From positions 1 to 57,519 of the forward strand of contig JAFGGG010000046.1 of NCBI GenBank assembly GCA_016930675.1: a stretch of DNA of 57,519 nt, read 5' to 3'. The number at the start of each line of letters is the position of its first letter. The first letter of the stretch is position 1. The notes below the pieces were generated by a model. The model did no database searches, was not told the DNA's origin, and worked only from the letters and a program-made list of their open reading frames with translations. This DNA is from Spirochaetales bacterium. GTDB taxonomy: Bacteria; Spirochaetota; Spirochaetia; SZUA-6; RPPD01. Below, piece after piece: positions 1 to 9,331 of the stretch. Position numbers and translations under genes: made by a program.

Positions 1-2
1 AT

Positions 3-215
3 CGTGACGGTAATTTTGAAATCTATTTTGCACGCATAAATTCTTCTGGTGTGAAACAGGGTTTGGATGTTCGCATTACCAATGCAGCAGGTGACTCATG
101 GTGGCCGTCTCTTGTCTGGACAGGCACGGAATACGGAGCGTCATGTGATGATGATCGTGATGGAAACTTTGAAATCTACTTCGCCCGTCTTTACCCTAAC
201 GGCACCAAGAAGTAA
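3..215 (+). CDS. C-terminal fragment of a repeat protein (partial, cut by window edge)
   Basis: An open frame enters from the left edge in frame 3 and stops with TAA at 213-215. It encodes about 70 residues with two copies of a repeat of the form RDGNFEIYFAR, separated by a segment containing SWWPSLVWTGTEYG. Repeats of this kind (SLVW-G-EYG ... D-RDGN-EIYFAR) occur in large secreted bacterial proteins thought to form beta-propellers or similar beta-rich repeat folds. The start, any signal peptide and the number of repeats lie outside the window. The gene converges on the vWA lipoprotein gene, 50 bp away. The repeat family is recalled by pattern, and no enzymatic role can be given. Confidence 0.7.
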   Translation, partial: RDGNFEIYFARINSSGVKQGLDVRITNAAGDSWWPSLVWTGTEYGASCDDDRDGNFEIYFARLYPNGTKK

Positions 216-265
216 TGAAAAACCGGGCGGCACCGTGCCATTCTTGAACGGGCATTCAACCGCAT

Positions 266-1195
266 TCAATCATATAACGACCGCACAAGCACATTCTCTA
301 TCACATCGGGATTATCTATCTGCATGATATCCGTAACCCGCGCGGTTCTGCCGGCCTGCAGCAACCTCGCCTGCAGACAGCCGCCCAGCTCGTTCGCGGC
401 AAGATTGGACAGGGTCGCCGCCGGGTCAAAACCGGAATAATCAGCGTTTTGTATTTGAAGGGCGTAATCGCCGTATTGTGAAATCTCCCGGCCATGATAC
501 TCTTTACTCATAAAAATATAGAGTGAAGCATTATGTGTAATAAGCGCGTCGGCTGTGGCGTTCAACTCCTGCACCCAGCCGTTTTCGTGGTCGGTGGGAA
601 AGGGACTTGGCGGATCTGTTGTTATCTGTCCGGGAAACCGGTTCTCAGCATAATAAGGTATATCTGAGTCTTCATCTGTAATCAAAATGATCTTCTTTTT
701 GCAGTTGCTTCTGAACACAAGAGAACCGCTGTCTCCGGTATACGTCCTGTCAAGATTATTGTTCACTGCCGAGTTCAATACCATACGTATAACCTCAAAG
801 GAAGAATCATAACCGCCACTGTGATTATTCTGAAAATCTGGAACTGCTCCTGACTCGCTGATCATATTTACGGCGGTTTTTACTTCCTCTTCATTTGCAG
901 TCCAGTCAAGCACAAGCTCATGTGGAAAATCAAAAGGCGGATTAGCCCAACCATGAATTACAATTGCATAGCGCGCATCGACATTCATTGAATTCATTAC
1001 ATCTAAAAAACTTGTTAGTGCGGATTTTACTTCAATTATTTCAGCACTCATAGACCCAGAGGCGTCTATGACAAACACGTAGTCGAACACCGCATCAGCT
1101 TCCGCAAGATAACGCTCCAGCATGTCGCTGCAGGAAAGAATGAATATTGTGAGGATAACGATAATAAACAAAACAACAACTTTATTCATAGCCAT
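266..1195 (-). CDS. vWA-domain lipoprotein with CSDML N-terminus
   Basis: The 309-residue protein starts with a hydrophobic signal and a lipobox ending ILSC (Cys22), so it is predicted to be lipidated and anchored in the envelope. Residues 40-290 read as a von Willebrand factor A domain: the MIDAS motif DASGS lies at 44-48, after a hydrophobic beta strand. vWA domains bind metal and usually mediate protein-protein contacts. The first mature residues, Cys-Ser-Asp-Met-Leu, recur in three other lipoproteins of this window that have different folds. It is the last gene of the minus-strand operon that begins at 5108. No clear Shine-Dalgarno precedes the ATG at 1195; a second ATG two codons later is possible. 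Confidence 0.8.
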   Translation of the reverse strand: MAMNKVVVLFIIVILTIFILSCSDMLERYLAEADAVFDYVFVIDASGSMSAEIIEVKSALTSFLDVMNSMNVDARYAIVIHGWANPPFDFPHELVLDWTANEEEVKTAVNMISESGAVPDFQNNHSGGYDSSFEVIRMVLNSAVNNNLDRTYTGDSGSLVFRSNCKKKIILITDEDSDIPYYAENRFPGQITTDPPSPFPTDHENGWVQELNATADALITHNASLYIFMSKEYHGREISQYGDYALQIQNADYSGFDPAATLSNLAANELGGCLQARLLQAGRTARVTDIMQIDNPDVIENVLVRSLYD

Positions 1196-1243
1196 TTTTG
1201 TTACATTAACTATATAAGTATGAACTATTTACTCTTAAAAAAA

Positions 1244-2539
1244 TCACTCATAAAACATAAACGAATAATTTAATTCAACTGGGAAATCTTCTAAAATCTC
1301 CCAGCCACTCCAGCCGGTTATATTGTTAAAAGACACAACTCTATCTTGATCATTCATTTCATCTATGATATAAAACCTGTCCTCATCCATTGAAATAAAG
1401 CGCTGGGGACCGTAAAACTCACCTGGAATTCCAGGATCCTGTCTTGCAATGCCGTTTTCGAAAGAAAGAGTCAAATCATTCTTATTATAACTCTGAATCT
1501 TATCCCTACACGCTACAAACGCGTAATTTCCCCTTATCAATACATCAACCGCGTTATCCGGTACATCTACCGGATCGGTAACGATTCCTCCGCTTTCAAA
1601 ATTATACTTTAAAAGAACACGTGTTCCCACCTGTCCTATTCCGTATGTGGCAATTAAATATAATAATCCGTCCTCATCCACATCGATCCCTGTTATATTC
1701 GACACATTGTCTATCAAATAAGGTCCTTCAAAATTCGGTCCACCAACATCATCGGTTTCATCGAACGTCCATCTTACTATTTGATTGGAACTGCAACAAT
1801 ACATGTACCTTTCATTATAATCAGCGGCAAGTACTCTGGGCATTAGGTTAAATCCCGGAATTATATTGATTATATCATCTAATAAAGTGGAATCGAAATC
1901 TTGAATAACAACTATATTCCAATTTGAATCGGCGAATTGATTTGTAATATATACTCTTCCCAAACCGTCAAAAGCTATATCATAAGGCTCAAAGCTGCCA
2001 GGCGTAAATTTTTTAAATGTCTGATTATCTGGCTGCATGGAATTCATTTGAACTGCCGTTCCACCAGAATAATCGGGCACCACCAGTTTTGTCTCAACCG
2101 GGGCTATTTGTATCTGCACCTTCTCCTGTTCACCAGCGGTAATGTACCTGATGGTTGTCTCGCCGCCGAAGGCCAGCACCGCGCTTTCACTTTGCGGATC
2201 AATATTTATCCGTAAGCCAATAGTACGCTGTTTTCCTGGCGGCACACTTACGGATAAATAACGCGGCCACTCATAGTATGTCCGTGTTATGGTGTTTACT
2301 CCCGGTCCGCTGATGGTTATTTCAATTGAAGTTATATGATTCTGGATATTGGCAGGCGCGCCCTGAACGGTCGAGGCTCTTGTTGCGCTTTCCTGCCCTG
2401 CGTCGGACGGAGTAAGCCAGCCCAGATCCAGCATTACCTGTGCCTCTCCCTGGAAGGGTTCGAAATTACAGGCACAGAACAAGCCTGACATTAAGCCGAT
2501 AAAAAGTAAATATGGAATTTTTTGTTTAATTATCTTCAT
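1244..2539 (-). CDS. Beta-propeller lipoprotein
   Basis: Predicted lipoprotein of 431 residues with lipobox FCAC (Cys24). Residues about 45-160 look like a beta-sandwich domain. Residues 170-431 contain repeated hydrophobic strands with motifs such as YDIAFDGLGRVYITN and IDVDEDGLLYLIA, typical of NHL/YVTN-type beta-propellers. The start is placed at the ATG at 2539, because an AAAGGAGA ribosome site lies 8 nt upstream; the earlier ATG at 2560 would put that site inside the gene. It overlaps nothing but lies 14 bp downstream of the FecR gene and 48 bp upstream of the vWA gene, so the three are probably cotranscribed. The role is unknown; a ligand-binding or scaffolding surface protein is the plain reading. 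Confidence 0.75.
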   Translation of the reverse strand: MKIIKQKIPYLLFIGLMSGLFCACNFEPFQGEAQVMLDLGWLTPSDAGQESATRASTVQGAPANIQNHITSIEITISGPGVNTITRTYYEWPRYLSVSVPPGKQRTIGLRINIDPQSESAVLAFGGETTIRYITAGEQEKVQIQIAPVETKLVVPDYSGGTAVQMNSMQPDNQTFKKFTPGSFEPYDIAFDGLGRVYITNQFADSNWNIVVIQDFDSTLLDDIINIIPGFNLMPRVLAADYNERYMYCCSSNQIVRWTFDETDDVGGPNFEGPYLIDNVSNITGIDVDEDGLLYLIATYGIGQVGTRVLLKYNFESGGIVTDPVDVPDNAVDVLIRGNYAFVACRDKIQSYNKNDLTLSFENGIARQDPGIPGEFYGPQRFISMDEDRFYIIDEMNDQDRVVSFNNITGWSGWEILEDFPVELNYSFMFYE

Positions 2540-2553
2540 AAAAATATTCTCCT

Positions 2554-3267
2554 TTACCATACAAGATAAAAGTACACAATAGCGCTGGGTGTTCTCCTGT
2601 TAGAAGCTTCTCCGCCGGGACGGAACCAGTTTACCCACACAAACCACCTGTTAATATACCATCTAAATGGTTCGGTACTGGTAATAATGTCCACCTCGGC
2701 CTGTTTGGTGGCGTCTTCCTCGGCTGTGTGCATATCAAGACCGGTGGTCGTCCACACTCCTTCGCCTTCACCCGCCGTGCCACCGCGGTTTAGTAAATTA
2801 TACAGGATGACTGTGCCCTCTTTTACAAATAATTTCTTGACACTAAACGTGAAAACACATCCGCGTACCGAGGCCGTGGTAATGGGGCTGCGCAAACGGT
2901 AATTATGCTTTAATCCTTGTGTGGTATCAACATTCGATTCTATCCTGCCTGAGCGCAGGTATACTCTGGTATTGATTTCGTCACCCTCTCTGAACAGCTC
3001 TTCCAGTGTAAGGCGGGAGAGTGCTTTTACCGTGAGCACTGAGCCGTCCATTTCAATTACCGTACTGGAATTATAACCTGTGGACACAATTGTGCCTTTG
3101 GCCATCACCAGTCCTACCCAGGCACCCTGCCAGTCGCGGTTGGGAAGCTTTACCTCAACTTTTCCGCTTATCTGCTTAATTATTGCCCTGCTCTGGGCAT
3201 ATACGAACGAATGGCTTGCCATTATAATAATTATTATGAACAAAAACGTTGTTAATTTTTTATTCAT
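2554..3267 (-). CDS. FecR-domain exported protein
   Basis: Protein of 237 residues with a cleavable signal (residues 1-24, ending FVYA) and a FecR domain at about 28-160. Family marks visible are IKQISGKVEVK near the start, an IEMDGSVLTVKALSRLTL segment, RVYLRSGRI at 101-109, and SPITTASVRGCVFTF at 127-141, where the family usually has T-P-x-A-x-x-x-R-G-T-x-F. FecR domains act in the periplasm, often relaying an envelope signal. A strong AGGGGGA ribosome site precedes ATG 3267. It is the third gene of the minus operon, whose first gene is divergent from a CHASE2 adenylate cyclase. FecR and CHASE2 are often neighbours or fused in bacteria, so a sensory link is plausible but inferred. Confidence 0.85.
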   Translation of the reverse strand: MNKKLTTFLFIIIIIMASHSFVYAQSRAIIKQISGKVEVKLPNRDWQGAWVGLVMAKGTIVSTGYNSSTVIEMDGSVLTVKALSRLTLEELFREGDEINTRVYLRSGRIESNVDTTQGLKHNYRLRSPITTASVRGCVFTFSVKKLFVKEGTVILYNLLNRGGTAGEGEGVWTTTGLDMHTAEEDATKQAEVDIITSTEPFRWYINRWFVWVNWFRPGGEASNRRTPSAIVYFYLVW

Positions 3268-3291
3268 CTTTTCCCCCTTACCATAGAATAA

Positions 3292-4641
3292 CTAAAAACT
3301 GAAAGAAAACTCAAAACGCCCTACAAAAACAAAATTACTGCCCTCTGCCATAGCCCCGATATCCGCGGTTGTGGCAGGTAAAAAAGCGCCTAAAGAGAGC
3401 ACCATACCCAGATCGGAAAAGGGCCTGAAATTGGCTACTACAGCGGCTTCCGTACCTAAAAACAGCGAGTCCGACCCTATGTCTACTCCGTCTTCGGAAA
3501 TATAACCGGTTGAAGCGCGGAAAAAAGCGGTGGCCTTAAAAGCCGTCTGCAGATTACTCCACATGGAATCTTTAAGGGTGTTCATAGGTTTCATTGAATA
3601 CTCAAGGCTTACAAGAAATATATTGGGAATCTCCGGTGTAAAGGCAACGCCCAATTCGGTTTTGGATATGGGTATAAATAGATTGCCGGTGCTGTCAGAA
3701 TTACCCTCTAATAATCTACTGTAGTCATTATCACCGCTGGCAAACAAAACTTCGAGTCCGAACATCGAGGCTATGGAATCTCTCAAGAACCAGGAGAGCC
3801 TGCCGCCGGCTGCAAAGGCCAGAATCGGATCATAATCATATCTATAATCAGTACCATCATCGCTTAGAGTCAACGTCTCTCCAATCTCAATATAGCCGAA
3901 TAGATTGTAATACAGCGAGGGGAGTATCGATCCCCCGATACCTATTCCAAAATACTGTGAATGCAGATGCCCGCCTTTACTAAGATCGGGTTCGGGATCG
4001 ACAGGTCTTGTACCGGAAGTCCCCGCCTGAATAAGATCGTCTTCCGGCCGCAGATCAAACTGCACCAGAGCGCAAAGCGTAATATTCTGTCGTAAAAATA
4101 TTTCGGGAAACGTAAGTTCGGCAAGCCCGATGACGCGGGGTGCCGCGAAAAAGGTATCGTCATCGCTGATATCGTTTGAATCAGCTTTGGTCATAAGAAT
4201 CGATGTGGTTTTCTTAAACAAAAAACCGGTATATCCTCCGGCAAGCCTAAAATCCATGAAGGAATTACTGTAAATCACTTCTATGCCGTCTACCAGATGA
4301 TCCAGCACGAAACCTGAAAAATCAGCCAGTGGAAAGCGGCCAAGGTTAAGCTTTATCATAAAAGGGGATTCCCCTAAAATAGGAAATTCTCCCTGTATGG
4401 CAAAGGCATCAACTTCATACATCAGCATATCCTGCAAAGTAAAGATGTAACTGGCCTGTGCGTTAAAGGCCAGCGTATCGCCGAAATCCAGCTGCAGCCA
4501 GAGAGAGAGTCTGTTCGCCTGCTCGATTATTTCACCCTCACCAAGTCCAGCTTTGGTGTCGTTCTCAATCGTACCACCAAAATCTATTGCGCATAAAGCG
4601 CCGGCCAAAAACAATAATACTATAATTAATACGTATCTCAT
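3292..4641 (-). CDS. Outer-membrane beta-barrel protein
   Basis: The protein has 449 residues: a signal peptide (MRYVLIIVLLFLAGALCA) followed by alternating polar and hydrophobic strands separated by short charged turns. It ends in FVGRFEFSFSF, a terminal Phe as expected for an outer-membrane barrel. The start at 4641 is chosen because its ATG overlaps the TGA of the upstream gene (ATGA) and GGAGG lies just before it, which implies translational coupling; the more upstream start at 4659 would be inside the previous gene. I do not recognise a named family. By context it is the outer-membrane part of the FecR/propeller/vWA operon. Confidence 0.7.
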   Translation of the reverse strand: MRYVLIIVLLFLAGALCAIDFGGTIENDTKAGLGEGEIIEQANRLSLWLQLDFGDTLAFNAQASYIFTLQDMLMYEVDAFAIQGEFPILGESPFMIKLNLGRFPLADFSGFVLDHLVDGIEVIYSNSFMDFRLAGGYTGFLFKKTTSILMTKADSNDISDDDTFFAAPRVIGLAELTFPEIFLRQNITLCALVQFDLRPEDDLIQAGTSGTRPVDPEPDLSKGGHLHSQYFGIGIGGSILPSLYYNLFGYIEIGETLTLSDDGTDYRYDYDPILAFAAGGRLSWFLRDSIASMFGLEVLFASGDNDYSRLLEGNSDSTGNLFIPISKTELGVAFTPEIPNIFLVSLEYSMKPMNTLKDSMWSNLQTAFKATAFFRASTGYISEDGVDIGSDSLFLGTEAAVVANFRPFSDLGMVLSLGAFLPATTADIGAMAEGSNFVFVGRFEFSFSF

Positions 4642-5108
4642 TGCCCTTCCTCCAGCCACCCCACAACATTGCTTATAATCTGCAGAGCTCTTTCTCCGGT
4701 TATAAAGCGATTGGGACTTACCCTGCCTGAAATAAGGTCCAAATATACCAGTTCGCGGCAGGCATAGCGCGGACCCGGTGCCAAAGAGTACATAATACCG
4801 CCCGAGATATTCAATGATTTCATAAGTAAATATGCCAGTTCGCCTAAAAGGATCGGCTCATCGGCCTTTTTTATTGTCATACCCCAGTTTGCCTGCTGCA
4901 AATACGCCATGGCCTCATTTACACCCGCCCAGTTGGGAATAAGCTTGGCAGCCATCAGACACAAGTAAGCGGATTTTCCGAATGTGGCTTGTTCTTCGTT
5001 TAAAAGCTCATCGATAAGCGCGTTTGATTGGGCGGCAAGCGGAATCTGTACCAGGCAGAGCAAGAAGGTACAAATACAGAAAAATTTTATAAAATTTCCC
5101 CTTTTCAC
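4638..5108 (-). CDS. Small exported protein, first gene of the FecR operon
   Basis: Protein of 156 residues with a signal peptide (residues 1-26, ending PLAAQS). The mature part is mainly helical, with hydrophobic segments around LAYLLMKSLNI and ERALQIISNVVGWL. No family recognised. The start codon is GTG at 5108, supported by GGAG 7 nt upstream. It is the first gene of the minus operon and faces the CHASE2 cyclase across 123 bp. The stop codon overlaps the start of the barrel gene by 4 nt, so it may be a partner or periplasmic chaperone of that barrel; this is inference from position only. Confidence 0.65.
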   Translation of the reverse strand: MKRGNFIKFFCICTFLLCLVQIPLAAQSNALIDELLNEEQATFGKSAYLCLMAAKLIPNWAGVNEAMAYLQQANWGMTIKKADEPILLGELAYLLMKSLNISGGIMYSLAPGPRYACRELVYLDLISGRVSPNRFITGERALQIISNVVGWLEEGQ

Positions 5109-5231
5109 CTACTTTCTCCTTATCTTTTTTGTTAGATTAATAAAAACTTTCTGGATGTTTTGAAATTTATCACGTAAAGTATAATTATTCAACGTTTTAC
5201 TATAAAAATAATAGATTAAAGGGGTGGATAC
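5109..5231. promoter_or_regulatory. Divergent promoter region between FecR operon and CHASE2 cyclase
   Basis: AT-rich 123-bp spacer between divergent starts. On the plus strand TATAAT lies at 5180-5185, but no good -35 box is seen at the right distance. On the minus strand TTGAAT, 17 nt, TAAATT forms a possible promoter for the operon, with its -35 overlapping the plus-strand -10 region. Overlapping divergent promoters would allow joint regulation of cyclase and envelope operon. Weak matches, so low confidence for exact boxes. Confidence 0.35.
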
Positions 5232-7931
5232 ATGAAGAAGATATATATTTTTCTCCTCATTCCGCTTGCCATTGTAGCGGTGCTCAGCATCCTCAACCTG
5301 ACAGAATTTATGGATACCGCGGAAAAGCGTATTTTCGATACCCTGCTTCATATTAAGGCAGCTCCACCCCAACATGAACAGATATGTATCATCGGAATCG
5401 ACGATCCGGCCATAGAGACCGCGGGTCCCTGGCCCTGGCCGCGTGACATTCCGGCCGACGGTCTTATTATTATGAAGGAACTCGGAGCACTTTATGTGAT
5501 GTTCGATGTCGAATATATAAATGAAAGCCTTCTTGCGGTAAATCCGAAGAATCTCGATCTGCTAAAAACAACCATAGCCGCCGAATTTAACAATATCAAT
5601 AAAGCGCTCGACTATCTGTTTACTCTGCTCAGGCAGCAGAAGATAAGCTTTAATGAGTTTCTTACCCTGGCGGCACAGGAAACCGGCATTTCCCAGACAG
5701 AGATTTTAAAGATGTTGAACGCGGCTACCCGAAATAACGACGAGTACCTGGGAAAGGCCGCACGGCTTTTCGGCAATGCCTTTTTCACCGTTAATCCCTT
5801 GCCTGAAATCGATCAGGAGGTCAGTGAAGAGGAACGTCAGTTTGTGCTGAATCACATCATGTTAAAAAACGCCCAAGAATACGGTAGTTATCCCCACACC
5901 GCCGTGGATATAATGCCCACTATTCCGCCCATCTTAAAATACGCCAAGGGCGCCGGTTTTACCAAAGTGATCGTGGATAAAGACGGAGTGCAGCGCAGTA
6001 TAAATCTGCTTGAGAAATATAAAGGTAAATTCCTGCCCCAAGTAGCTTTGGCCCCTCTCCTCGACTGGCTGGGCAATCCTCCTGTAGAGGTTTACAGTGA
6101 TCACATCACACTGAAAGGTGCGGAAATTCCCGCCTCGGGCAAGATACTGACAGAGGACATTAATATTCCTCTAAACGAAGAGGCCCACTTCATTATCAAC
6201 TGGCCTCATACCCTCTTTACAGATAGCTACAAACTGCTTTCTTATCAGGCGTTCCTGGATAATGCTGCTTTTGAACGAGACCTTCGTAATGCCTTAAAAA
6301 TCATGGAAGCCAACGGCTATCTCTCCTATTACAGGGGAGACATCTATCCGTTGCAGGGTCTTAGAATGGCAGATGAACTGGTAGCCGATATTCTCAACGG
6401 AAAAGAAAATCCGCACCTCATGCAGGACTACACTACGTTTCGGGAGCAGATATTCAAAGAAATAGGCGATTTCCTGACCACGGCCGACAAGGATCTTATC
6501 GCTGAAATCGACGCAGCTTTGAAGCAGGAGACAGATCCCGTAATGATAGAGGAGATGAGCGCCTACCGGGAAGGTGTAGCGGCCGATTTCGAAGTAACCC
6601 TCGGAATTTATAATAATCTCATGAAAAACAGAATTCTGATCAGCCAGTCCATAGGCGCCTCTTTTTGCCTGATAGGAAATACAAGTACGGCCACTACCGA
6701 TATCGGCGTCACTCCCTTCGACGAAAACTATTTAAATGTGGGTACGCATGCTTCGGTGGTGAATACCATTCTTACCCGCAGCTTTTTGGACAACACGCCC
6801 TGGTGGTACAGCGCCATCCTGGCACTTATCTTAAGTGCAGGTGCCGCCTACTTACTCTACGTACTTAAAAGACCGCTTATGTCCATTATCATAGGCGGCA
6901 GTATTGTGGTTCTAATTGTAGTACTGATCAGCATGGTTTTTATTTTCACCTCGGTATATTTCAATCTGCTTACACCCACCTTAGCCGTATTCCTTACTTT
7001 TTTAATTCTTACGATTTTAAACTTTCTGGAAACCGCGCGCGAAAAGACTTTTATCCGCGACGCCTTTTCCAAATACCTGTCTGCCGATGTGGTAAACGAG
7101 CTGATCCTGGATCCTTCCAAACTCAACCTGGGAGGTGAGGAAAAGCAGCTTACGGCTATTTTCACCGATATAAAAGGTTTTTCCTCGATTTCCGAGCAGC
7201 TTACGCCTTCTCATCTGGTACAGCTTTTAAACTCCTACCTGACGGAGATGAGTAATATCATTATGGAGCTGCACGGTACCATCGATAAGTATGAAGGTGA
7301 TGCCATCATGTGCTTTTTCGGCGCGCCCATACCTTTGGAGGATCACGCTCACCGCGCCTGTCTGTCGGCGGTGCGGATGAAAAAGATGGAAAAGATCCTA
7401 AACGAACACCTGTTAAAGGAAAATTTGAGCCCGGGTCCGCTTTTAACCAGGATCGGTATCAATACCGGACCCATGGTTGTGGGTAATATGGGTACGGCCG
7501 AGAACATGGACTATACCATAATGGGGAACTCGGTAAACCTGGCCTCCCGGCTGGAAGGTGTGAATAAGATTTACGGCACCTGGATTATTATGAGTGAAAA
7601 CACGTATCAGGAATGCGGCAAGGACTTTGTAACCCGCAAACTGGACAGGGTGCGGGTGGTAAACATAAAACAGCCCGTGCGTTTGTATGAGCTGATCGAT
7701 GAGAAAGACGGCAAGGACGCCAAGCTCAAAGAGGCGCTGGAAATATACAATACTGCTTTGGAACTTTTCGAACAGCGTGACTGGGATAAAGCCAACAAGC
7801 AGTTCAAAGAAGTTGTGAAGCTCCTTCCCGATGACGGTCCTTCCGATTTTTTTATCAAACGCTGTGCACAATATAAGCGTAAAGCACCGGAAAAAGGCTG
7901 GGACGGTGTGTTTAATTTAGCCACTAAATAA
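5232..7931 (+). CDS. CHASE2-domain class III adenylate cyclase
   Basis: Membrane sensor of 899 residues that makes cAMP from ATP. Order: one N-terminal membrane helix (about 4-22), a long extracytoplasmic CHASE2 region with the family mark IIGIDDPAIE and GPWPWPRD, three membrane helices (about 525-597), then a cytoplasmic cyclase domain (about 620-820). Catalytic residues are visible: metal ligands D646 (FTDIKGF) and D690 (GDAIMCFFGAP), transition-state residues N769 and R773 (VNLASR), and adenine-reading K686 with T762. The last position is Asp in mammalian cyclases and often Thr in bacteria. The C-terminal 70 residues look TPR-like. A GGGGTGG site precedes the ATG. The divergent FecR operon suggests it senses envelope state. 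Confidence 0.92.
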   Translation: MKKIYIFLLIPLAIVAVLSILNLTEFMDTAEKRIFDTLLHIKAAPPQHEQICIIGIDDPAIETAGPWPWPRDIPADGLIIMKELGALYVMFDVEYINESLLAVNPKNLDLLKTTIAAEFNNINKALDYLFTLLRQQKISFNEFLTLAAQETGISQTEILKMLNAATRNNDEYLGKAARLFGNAFFTVNPLPEIDQEVSEEERQFVLNHIMLKNAQEYGSYPHTAVDIMPTIPPILKYAKGAGFTKVIVDKDGVQRSINLLEKYKGKFLPQVALAPLLDWLGNPPVEVYSDHITLKGAEIPASGKILTEDINIPLNEEAHFIINWPHTLFTDSYKLLSYQAFLDNAAFERDLRNALKIMEANGYLSYYRGDIYPLQGLRMADELVADILNGKENPHLMQDYTTFREQIFKEIGDFLTTADKDLIAEIDAALKQETDPVMIEEMSAYREGVAADFEVTLGIYNNLMKNRILISQSIGASFCLIGNTSTATTDIGVTPFDENYLNVGTHASVVNTILTRSFLDNTPWWYSAILALILSAGAAYLLYVLKRPLMSIIIGGSIVVLIVVLISMVFIFTSVYFNLLTPTLAVFLTFLILTILNFLETAREKTFIRDAFSKYLSADVVNELILDPSKLNLGGEEKQLTAIFTDIKGFSSISEQLTPSHLVQLLNSYLTEMSNIIMELHGTIDKYEGDAIMCFFGAPIPLEDHAHRACLSAVRMKKMEKILNEHLLKENLSPGPLLTRIGINTGPMVVGNMGTAENMDYTIMGNSVNLASRLEGVNKIYGTWIIMSENTYQECGKDFVTRKLDRVRVVNIKQPVRLYELIDEKDGKDAKLKEALEIYNTALELFEQRDWDKANKQFKEVVKLLPDDGPSDFFIKRCAQYKRKAPEKGWDGVFNLATK

Positions 7932-7947
7932 AGCGTCTGCAAAAAGG

Positions 7948-9276
7948 TCATCCCCCGGAATTACTATATGCTTCGAAATGATCAAATCCGTATAAAATAA
8001 GTCCAAATCTGCGCGGTCCGCTCAGGGTATGAGTCCCCTGCAGAATGGGAACCTGTGCTCCGTAGTAATTTTCGTCAATCTCTGAAAAAAGACCACTGTC
8101 AAGTAGAGAACCGTCCAGCCTGATGCGCGAAATTGCGGTGTAAGGAACAATAATATTGATGTAATTGCTGTTAATGTCGTCATGTATTGTGGAAAAATTA
8201 TACGCTGTTCTGAACTGTGCGGAAGAGGGAATAATAACCATTGAAGGATCTCCGAAACCGATATCCACACTATCATACTCTGCACCGTTGGCATAGTGAG
8301 CTACAAGAACAGGAGCGCTGGCCGTTATTACAGTGTTTTCCGTTATTATTCTCTCCGTGAATTCTCCCGCATTCAGGGTAGCAATAACTGTACCGTTTAT
8401 ATAAACAACGGTTCCATCATCTGCCGCCAAAATTCTGATTGTGTCTCCGTTTTTGTCCATAAAAGGAACGGTTCTGTAGATGGTATTCCATAAAGGCACG
8501 GGTAAAAGCTGCTCAACAATATGATTACCGGCGACAATGCCAGTGGGTATCTGACAAATCCTATGCCCGGAAAAAACTGCAATCGGCTTGTCCGAGATAA
8601 TACGACTGCCCGTAATATCCTTTACATCCCCCGCCCCATCGTACAGTCTGTAGGTTTGGCTGCTGTCCATAGTAATGCTGTAGGCTGTATCCGCGGGATG
8701 AACTCCGGATGTTACCGTGGGTGTAATAGTTATGGTTGTATCGTCGCTAATAGCTGTAATAGTAAAATATGAACCGGGATATGAGGGGATATTGGTTTCA
8801 TACGATATACAGAAGTATTCCCTGCCGCAGGTCTGAACCGGGTAGGCGAGAAACGAATCTGTACCCTGAGCTTCATAATTTATACCGTATACGGCCACAG
8901 GCTCTACAGAGGTGATATGAATACCCAGATTTTCAATCACATCATTTGAGGTAACCATAGCTTCAATCGGAATCTGAACCTGGGTAATAGTGTGGGCGGT
9001 AACGAAAAAAGTTTGATTATACGCAATACCGGCTATGCTGATCTGCCCTGTGGTAGTGGTGTCAGTCGTAATAAAAAGATAAAGTTCTCTTGTATCTGTC
9101 TCACCGGCATTCTCCTGAAAGGAGACAAAAAACTCCCTTCCCCTGGTCTCTATTATCTCATCCGGATCCCCACCCCCACCCGTATATCTGTTCAACATAT
9201 CGGAGCAGGAAGACATAAAAAGAAATAAGAGAGCTATGACTGATAATGTTAAAAAGTATATTCTTTTTTTAAACAT
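7948..9276 (-). CDS. IgGFc-binding-like lipoprotein with CSDML N-terminus
   Basis: Lipoprotein of 442 residues, lipobox MSSC (Cys24), followed by SDMLNRY and a Gly-rich linker. The rest matches the pattern of the IgGFc-binding protein N-terminal domain: GREFFVSFQEN at the start, an inner repeat GREYFCISYETN, the block ISDKPIAVFSGHRICQIP, and the block DPSMVIIPSSAQFRTAYNF. In animals the domain occurs in mucin-like proteins; in bacteria it is a surface adhesin-like domain of unknown ligand. The start is set at 9276 because GAGGAGG lies 7 nt upstream. It follows an OmpA-family gene by 55 bp on the same strand, an arrangement repeated at 44990-47680. Confidence 0.85.
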   Translation of the reverse strand: MFKKRIYFLTLSVIALLFLFMSSCSDMLNRYTGGGGDPDEIIETRGREFFVSFQENAGETDTRELYLFITTDTTTTGQISIAGIAYNQTFFVTAHTITQVQIPIEAMVTSNDVIENLGIHITSVEPVAVYGINYEAQGTDSFLAYPVQTCGREYFCISYETNIPSYPGSYFTITAISDDTTITITPTVTSGVHPADTAYSITMDSSQTYRLYDGAGDVKDITGSRIISDKPIAVFSGHRICQIPTGIVAGNHIVEQLLPVPLWNTIYRTVPFMDKNGDTIRILAADDGTVVYINGTVIATLNAGEFTERIITENTVITASAPVLVAHYANGAEYDSVDIGFGDPSMVIIPSSAQFRTAYNFSTIHDDINSNYINIIVPYTAISRIRLDGSLLDSGLFSEIDENYYGAQVPILQGTHTLSGPRRFGLILYGFDHFEAYSNSGG

Positions 9277-9331
9277 TACAGTCCTCCTCATTTTATTATT
9301 CTTCATAGCATGTGCTGAAATTATGCGAGCA

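Noticed and set aside
67..327. 86-codon plus-strand frame at the left edge
   Set aside because: It is out of frame with the repeat protein that ends at 215, and reads across the end of the convergent gene.
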